Assembly: GCA_002085465.1 (NCBI GenBank)
Contig: NBML01000091.1
Span: 1-11,804 of the forward strand
From: Desulfobacteraceae bacterium 4572_89
GTDB taxonomy: Bacteria > Desulfobacterota > Desulfobacteria > Desulfobacterales > Desulfobacteraceae
Direction of reading: 5' to 3'
DNA: 11,804 bases
Shown: one piece after another, positions 7,163 through 11,804 of the stretch
How positions within the stretch are numbered: the first letter of the stretch is position 1
Layout: every line of letters starts with the position of its first letter
Position numbers and translations under genes: made by a program
Notes under the pieces: model-generated
The model's database searches: none
What the model was told of the DNA's origin: nothing
What the model saw: the letters and a program-made list of their open reading frames with translations, nothing else

Positions 7163-8836
7163 ATGAATTCTATTAATTCCAATGATTTTATGGATGAATT
7201 GATTTTTTGTCTCAAAGAAGAAGATATAATAAAGGCAAAAGCCCTGCTCCAGTTTGCCTCGGATTCCAACGTTGACACAATAATCCAAAAAAAAGCCCTG
7301 GCAGAACTTACCAGAGGCTCTGACCGTATTGTGTTGCCTTTGCTTGAATACCTGACAAAAATTGAAATTTCAAATTCTGAAATTCAGGAATCCATTTATG
7401 AACTCATTCTTGACAAAGCCTACGGAAATACCGACCTTGTAATTGAATACATTACCCAGAAAGAAAAAAAAACCAGGCTCCTGTTTTTAAAAGCAGCAGG
7501 GGATCTCTTGTTAGGGGATACAGCCCCAATATTAAAACAAATTATAATCAAAGATAAAGACCCAGAGATTCTGGTTGCCGCCATTAACTCCCTGGGCATC
7601 CTCAGGCTGCCTGAATTCCTGGATGTTTTTTCTGCCATGGCAACCCGTGGTGAAAAGGATATCCAAAAAGCAGCTATTTTTGCAATATCGGAAATTGGCA
7701 GCCAGGATGCTGCGGACCAAATTATAAGTTTTCTCGGCCAGGATGAAGAAACCAATAAACTTGTGGTGGAGGCCCTTGCTGAAATGCAGAATCTCTATGC
7801 CCTTGAAAAGCTCACCTCCCTTTTAGCCTCAAATATAACCATCATCAGAGACACTGCCATTGACCAGCTAATGAAACTTGGCACCAAGGCAACTCCCATA
7901 TTAACAAAAGCATTTCAAAATGCAGATGCAGATTATCTTGTTCATTTGATCACAACACTTGGATACCTTGGGGATACTGCAGCAATTTCACCCATACTGG
8001 ACATTATCAATACCCAGCCCGGTGATGCCAATATTCGCCAGGCTGCCTATGAAGCCATGGAAAGGATTCCCTCCCCCAGAACAGCCATATGCCTGGCCCA
8101 GGGACTACAGGACCCTGTTGAAGCCGTTAGAATGAGTGCGGCCAGGGCCATTGACAAGAATCTATCCAAGCCCCTGGTGGCAGGCCTTAAGAATATTGTC
8201 AGAACAGGATCTTCAGATGCTCAAATGGTTGTTTCAGCCCTTATTGATTCAGAGGCGGGCAATATTTTCAATTTCCTTGCCGGAGAAGAATCTTTTAAGA
8301 ATCTTGCCAGACATCATATCACCCAAAAAGCTTCTCCGTCCACACGAAAATCTTTTTTAAAAAAAATGGAAAATATCGGTCAAAAAGAGTTTTCAACAGA
8401 GATCGCCATGGAGATACAAGGCAATGATCAAGAATCAGCAAGTGAGACAAAAATTATTGTGATTGATGATTCAAAGATGATGCTCAGACTTTATCAAAAC
8501 AAACTCTCATCCCTGGGATTTACACCCCAGACCTTTGACCTCCCGGAGGAGGCCATTCCTGTCATTATTGCCACCAAACCGGATTTGGTGATCACAGACC
8601 TGAATATGCCCAATATCAGCGGGCTTGAACTGACCCGTGAACTCAGAAAAAAATTTACCCGCCAGGATTTACCGATTCTCATGATCACCACCCAAAGCGA
8701 TTTTGTGGAAAACCAGCAAGGGGATATTCAGGTAAATGACTCCATGCTGACAAAATCAGGAATCAATAAAATACTTCACAAACCATTTACAGATGATGAG
8801 TTTAAAAAAGCAATTCACACATTCCTGACACCATAA
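7163..8836 (+). CDS. HEAT-repeat protein with C-terminal response-regulator receiver
   Basis: This 557-aa protein joins an alpha-helical repeat domain to a receiver. Residues from about 20 to 400 form at least eight HEAT-like helical pairs of about 30-38 residues with recurring A-x-x-A-L-x-x-[LI]-G patterns (for example near AAINSLGIL, AAIFAISEIG, VEALAEM, AAYEAME, SAARAID). The receiver runs from 430 to the end with Asp435/Asp436, phosphoacceptor Asp479 in TDLNMP, TT in the switch-Thr strand and Lys540 in HKPF. No DNA-binding or enzymatic domain is visible, so it probably acts by binding a partner in a phosphorylation-dependent way. GAGG lies 8 bases before the ATG, 11 bases after cheR. Its stop overlaps the PBP1A start (TAATG). 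As the only small receiver-type output in the operon, it is likely a target of CheA. The specific function is not recognised. Confidence 0.85.
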   Translation: MNSINSNDFMDELIFCLKEEDIIKAKALLQFASDSNVDTIIQKKALAELTRGSDRIVLPLLEYLTKIEISNSEIQESIYELILDKAYGNTDLVIEYITQKEKKTRLLFLKAAGDLLLGDTAPILKQIIIKDKDPEILVAAINSLGILRLPEFLDVFSAMATRGEKDIQKAAIFAISEIGSQDAADQIISFLGQDEETNKLVVEALAEMQNLYALEKLTSLLASNITIIRDTAIDQLMKLGTKATPILTKAFQNADADYLVHLITTLGYLGDTAAISPILDIINTQPGDANIRQAAYEAMERIPSPRTAICLAQGLQDPVEAVRMSAARAIDKNLSKPLVAGLKNIVRTGSSDAQMVVSALIDSEAGNIFNFLAGEESFKNLARHHITQKASPSTRKSFLKKMENIGQKEFSTEIAMEIQGNDQESASETKIIVIDDSKMMLRLYQNKLSSLGFTPQTFDLPEEAIPVIIATKPDLVITDLNMPNISGLELTRELRKKFTRQDLPILMITTQSDFVENQQGDIQVNDSMLTKSGINKILHKPFTDDEFKKAIHTFLTP

Positions 8837-10413
8837 TGGCTTTTTTTAAAAAGCGCAGCCTGATTTTCATTGTTTTTATTGGCCTTCTTACAGGGCTTCT
8901 TGCAGGTACATTTCGGGGACTCCTATATGATCTGCCGGAAATAAACCATTTAAAACAATTTAAACCCTCTTCAGTTACAACGGTCTATTCCCTGGACAAT
9001 CAGGTGATCACACGATTCTATCTTGAAAAGCGGTTTCCAGTATCCATTGAAAATATTCCAAAGTCTCTGATTGATGCCCTTCTTATCACAGAAGACAGGA
9101 TTTTTTTTACCCACTCCGGCCTAAATTTTAAAGCAATTTTACGTGCTCTTTTCCATGACATCAAATCTGGAAGATTCAAACAAGGGGCAAGCACTCTGAC
9201 CCAGCAACTGGCAAAGACACTATTCTTATCCTCAGAAAAATCAATCCTCCGAAAAGTCCGGGAAGCAATTATTGCCGTTCAAATCGAGAGACGATACACT
9301 AAAAATGAAATCCTTGAACTTTATTGTAACCTTATCTATCTCGGTTCCGGGGCATATGGTGTTGAAGCTGCAGCCAGAACATATTTTGATACAAATGTTT
9401 CTAATTTAACCCTTGACCAGGCTGCACTTATTGCCGGCCTTCCCAAGGCTCCCTCTGTGTACTCCCCGCTAAATAATCCTGAATTAGCCAGGAAAAGAAG
9501 ATCACTGATTTTAAAACAGATGCTGGAAGCAGACATGATTTCATTACAGGAACATGATCTGGCGAACAAAAAACCTATTTCAATTAAAACCAGAACCAAG
9601 CCCCTTTCCCAGGCCCCTTTTTTTGTGGCATACCTGAAAAATATCCTAAGATCCCGGTCAGATCTTATTTCTGGATATTCCAATGGATTGGATATCCATA
9701 CCAGCCTGGATATGAGACTGCAGAAGATTGCTGAAAAATCAATAATAACACAGATGCACAGTCTTGAAAAAAGAATGGAAAAAAATTCTGTTGAAAATCC
9801 TTCCCTTGAATCTGCCCTTATTGCCCTGGATGTAAAAACAGGTGGCATCCTCAGTATGATTGGTGGTCGAGACTTTAATAAAAATGAATTTAACAGGGCT
9901 GTACAGGCAAAACGCCAGCCAGGTTCTTCATTTAAACCCTTTGTCTATGCCGCAGCCCTGGCCCGGGGATATAACCAGAACCAGACTTTTCTGGATGCAC
10001 CATTGAGTTATTCCCAGGGTAAAAGAAAAACCTGGGAAGTAAAGAATTTCTCCCGGACCTATGGCGGAGAGATGACTCTTAGAAAAGCCCTGGCCTTATC
10101 CAAAAACACACCGGCTGTTCGACTTATGGAAGATATCGGGCCTGGAACTGTCATTGAATTTACAAAAAAATTAGGCATTTCATCTCCATTGCATCCCTTT
10201 CTCTCCCTTGCTCTTGGCACCTCTGAGGTAACCCTTTTAGAATTGACTGCAGCCTATATCCCATTTGCAAACAAAGGAATAAAGGTAGTCCCTTCCCCAA
10301 TTGTAAGTATCATTGATTCTCATGGTCGAATTATTTTCCGTAATCCCGTTAAAAAATATTCTGTAATGTCCAGGGAAAATGCCGCTGTGGGCAGCACTGC
10401 CCATCTGGATTGA
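8836..10413 (+). CDS. class A penicillin-binding protein (PBP1A type), truncated by deletion and frameshift
   Basis: PBP1A enzymes polymerise glycan strands and cross-link peptides at the outer face of the cytoplasmic membrane. A membrane anchor occupies about residues 8-26 after a basic N-terminus. The GT51 glycosyltransferase domain is complete: Glu86 in TEDRIFFTHSG, QGASTLTQQLAK, Glu143 in RKVREA and YLGSGAYGVEAAA. The transpeptidase domain has Ser364-x-x-Lys367 in GSSFKP and Ser422-x-Asn424 (SKN), but the third motif, KTG, is absent. After MSRENAA (about residue 519) the frame runs into a short unrelated tail and stops at 10413. The family's last part (AALPIW...) resumes directly in another frame, so an estimated 65-80 codons are missing. 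The start overlaps the HEAT gene stop and has no own Shine-Dalgarno. As read, glycosyltransferase activity is plausible but transpeptidase activity is not. Confidence 0.87.
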   Translation: MAFFKKRSLIFIVFIGLLTGLLAGTFRGLLYDLPEINHLKQFKPSSVTTVYSLDNQVITRFYLEKRFPVSIENIPKSLIDALLITEDRIFFTHSGLNFKAILRALFHDIKSGRFKQGASTLTQQLAKTLFLSSEKSILRKVREAIIAVQIERRYTKNEILELYCNLIYLGSGAYGVEAAARTYFDTNVSNLTLDQAALIAGLPKAPSVYSPLNNPELARKRRSLILKQMLEADMISLQEHDLANKKPISIKTRTKPLSQAPFFVAYLKNILRSRSDLISGYSNGLDIHTSLDMRLQKIAEKSIITQMHSLEKRMEKNSVENPSLESALIALDVKTGGILSMIGGRDFNKNEFNRAVQAKRQPGSSFKPFVYAAALARGYNQNQTFLDAPLSYSQGKRKTWEVKNFSRTYGGEMTLRKALALSKNTPAVRLMEDIGPGTVIEFTKKLGISSPLHPFLSLALGTSEVTLLELTAAYIPFANKGIKVVPSPIVSIIDSHGRIIFRNPVKKYSVMSRENAAVGSTAHLD

Positions 10414-10564
10414 CTATATGGAGGCATTTCTCGAGGACAAAGCCTTTCAATATTTTGATATACCTGATGGCACAAAAATGGTGTATATCAGCCCTGATAC
10501 AGGAAATATCCTCTCCCAGGCTGACCCTTCAGCTGTTAGAGCATTGATAAAAACAAAAAAATGA
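10379..10564 (+). pseudogene. PBP1A C-terminal remnant in shifted frame
   Basis: The reading frame encodes AALPIWIDYMEAFLED and then DIPDGTKMVYISPDTGNIL, the conserved end of PBP1A transpeptidase domains (a [PA]-W-x-x-[FY]M segment followed by a P-x-G-[VK]-x-x-x-x-ID-P-x-TG segment). It is offset by one frame from the main PBP1A reading frame. Its ATG is accidental and no ribosome binding site precedes it. It is best seen as the severed 3' end of the upstream gene, ending 3 bases before the stop of the convergent gene. Recoding the deletion (3n+2 missing bases) would rejoin the frames. Confidence 0.8.
10388..10403. repeat. 7-bp perfect inverted repeat at the PBP1A deletion join
   Basis: TGGGCAG, two bases (CA), then CTGCCCA form a perfect inverted repeat of 16 bases. 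It sits at the point where PBP1A sequence before the KTG segment meets sequence after it. Hairpins of this kind can promote replication-slippage deletions or mis-joins, but chance similarity is possible. Confidence 0.6.
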
Positions 10565-10567
10565 AAA

Positions 10568-11623
10568 CTAGGCGTAAATCATTTTATAGGGGATGGGCGC
10601 ATAGTTGATGACTGAAGGCTTGGGTAGAATACGCTCTTCTGCAACAGTAAGCCAGTTGGTATCAAAATTTAATTCCCTGAGCCGTCCTCCTTCCGACGGC
10701 AATGCATGACTGGTATGGTCATACCGGACATTCAATATGCAGATATAGCTTTTGCCCTGTCTTGCAATCACATAATTTTTTGTAAAGCTGCTCTGGGGCA
10801 TCTGGGCCAGCATGACAAGGGTCTTGACCTGATCCGCCGATAATTTGACCAAAACGAATTTTGATACGCCTTTTTCATCAATACGCAAAAGATTTCTGGA
10901 TTCACTGGAAGAAACATAGATGGTCGTAATTCCGTCAAATTGCCTGAAATACTGAGCTGCCACAATGGCAGCTGTTCTTCTACCGCCGGACATAACTGGA
11001 ATGCCATAATATTCAAATAATTTTTTTTGTAGATTTTCAGCATATTTATCCCCTTTTTCATATAAATCTTTGGAGATATACCTCAAATCCTTGGCAAGAT
11101 TTTCCGATGCATCGGCAATGGGCCAGTCAACTCTGACATGGAAATGGGTCAGAGCATATTGTACCTTGGTTCTCTGATTTTTCTGGATCAGCAGTGCATA
11201 ATCCACCGGTAAAAGAGACCTGAGCAAAGAAAAAAAATCACTGGTTTCAAAATATTTAAGATCCCGGTTAAAATTTTCCACATTTGGAAAATATTTGTGG
11301 CTCAGCAGGTTGGTTTTGGTGGTTTTGTTGGCATCAAAATATCGAATATATTTTTTGTGTTTCTTGTCAATGAAATCTTCTGAAAAAATAATCAAAAATG
11401 AATTTTGGGCATCGAATTCAATGGAAGGGATTCTGGCCCTTGGCTTTAATTCTCTCAATTCCACAAAGGGATAGGGTGTGTGCAGACGTAAAAAATTATT
11501 ATAAGACCCAATAAGGGAATACCCTATAACAAACTGATCCAGTTCATCACGCAATACCTGATAATATGACCTTCTTAATCGGGCTTCCCTGCTCAGACAT
11601 TCTCTTTCAATGCAGAATTTCAT
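10568..11623 (-). CDS. unrecognised 351-aa protein downstream of pgk
   Basis: I do not recognise the family. The product is a soluble-looking protein of 351 aa with no signal peptide or membrane segment, rich in Arg, Lys, Tyr and Phe. The N-terminal third is basic (REARLRRSYYQVLRDELDQF). A middle part has a run of Lys/Asp/Tyr, and the C-terminal third has a mixed alpha/beta look with SGGRRTAAIVAAQYF, TIYVSSSESRNLL and VSKFVLVKLSADQ. Clear catalytic motifs are not seen. AAGGAAG (11628-11634) lies 4 bases before the ATG. The start is 15 bases after the pgk stop on the same strand, so the two are probably co-transcribed. It converges on the PBP1A gene with 3 bases between stops and no visible terminator. 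Confidence 0.8.
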   Translation of the reverse strand: MKFCIERECLSREARLRRSYYQVLRDELDQFVIGYSLIGSYNNFLRLHTPYPFVELRELKPRARIPSIEFDAQNSFLIIFSEDFIDKKHKKYIRYFDANKTTKTNLLSHKYFPNVENFNRDLKYFETSDFFSLLRSLLPVDYALLIQKNQRTKVQYALTHFHVRVDWPIADASENLAKDLRYISKDLYEKGDKYAENLQKKLFEYYGIPVMSGGRRTAAIVAAQYFRQFDGITTIYVSSSESRNLLRIDEKGVSKFVLVKLSADQVKTLVMLAQMPQSSFTKNYVIARQGKSYICILNVRYDHTSHALPSEGGRLRELNFDTNWLTVAEERILPKPSVINYAPIPYKMIYA

Positions 11624-11638
11624 CTTGCTTCCTTTATA

Positions 11639-11804
11639 TTATTCCAGCGCTGCCACCCCTGGGAGTTTTTTCCCCTCCATCATATGTAAAAATGCACCAC
11701 CACCAGTGGAGACATAATTGACCTGATCTGTGACCCTGCATTGTTTTGCAGCAAGCCCAGTGTCTCCGCCGCCGACAATTGAAAAACCCTTTGATTCAGC
11801 AATG
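11639..11804 (-). CDS. pgk: phosphoglycerate kinase, C-terminal end (partial)
   Basis: The minus strand from the window edge encodes 54 residues ending at TAA (11639-11641). The motifs are those of the phosphoglycerate kinase C-terminus: the nucleotide-binding GGGDT, VSTGGGA and the closing [12 protein letters not shown]. The enzyme transfers phosphate between 1,3-bisphosphoglycerate and ADP in glycolysis/gluconeogenesis. [11 protein letters not shown] replaces the commoner STGGGASLELL, a small variation. The gene begins beyond the window. The next minus-strand gene starts 15 bases downstream with its own Shine-Dalgarno. Confidence 0.93.
   Translation of the reverse strand, partial: IAESKGFSIVGGGDTGLAAKQCRVTDQVNYVSTGGGAFLHMMEGKKLPGVAALE

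Noticed and set aside
9336..9848. 170-codon minus-strand frame inside the PBP1A gene
   Set aside because: Antisense shadow of a strongly conserved gene, with no ribosome binding site or family motif.
10379..10381. ATG at 10379 as a real small gene
   Set aside because: The encoded 61 residues match the PBP1A C-terminus and the ATG overlaps the upstream frame with no ribosome binding site; it is a severed remnant.
10555..10575. Terminator between the convergent PBP1A and unknown genes
   Set aside because: Only an A-rich stretch is present; no stem-loop was seen, so no terminator is claimed.

Overview
The window comes from a bacterial chromosome with fairly AT-rich coding DNA and densely packed genes. 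It has a complete chemosensory (che) gene set, a hybrid CheA with tandem CheW domains, a HEAT-repeat/receiver fusion and a phosphoglycerate kinase end. Together these suggest a sulfate-reducer-like deltaproteobacterium (Desulfobacterota, Desulfobacteraceae type). That assignment is inference from composition and gene style; nothing in the window names the organism.

Layout. (1) Positions 53/107-1327 (+): a U32-family protein resembling the tRNA hydroxylation protein TrhP (YegQ). (2) Positions 1357-1385: a good sigma70-like promoter candidate heading the next operon. (3) Positions 1456-8836 (+): a chemosensory operon in the order cheA (HPt, P2-like region, dimerisation, kinase, CheW, CheW, receiver), cheW, cheB, cheR, HEAT-repeat/receiver protein. 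(4) Positions 8836-10564 (+): a class A penicillin-binding protein (PBP1A type) whose start codon overlaps the stop of the HEAT gene. (5) On the minus strand and convergent: an unrecognised 351-aa protein (10568-11623) preceded by the 3' end of pgk (11639-11804, cut by the window edge). The two convergent gene ends are only 3 bases apart, and no tRNA, rRNA, CRISPR array or insertion sequence was seen.

How the genes fit together. CheA and CheW would couple to receptors encoded elsewhere, because no methyl-accepting receptor is present. CheR and CheB would set receptor methylation. The phosphoryl group from CheA His49 could go to the CheA C-terminal receiver (Asp1015), the CheB receiver (Asp56) or the HEAT-protein receiver (Asp479). 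There is no stand-alone CheY, so the HEAT/receiver protein is the best candidate for an output or adaptor protein.

Two genes of the operon are disrupted as read. cheB is split by a -1 frameshift exactly at an A8 tract containing an in-register A-AAA-AAA slippery heptamer. The PBP1A gene lacks the stretch that should carry its KTG box and is frameshifted at the join, where a perfect 7-bp inverted repeat lies. Either lesion could be real biology or a sequence/assembly error, and they are the main points to check.
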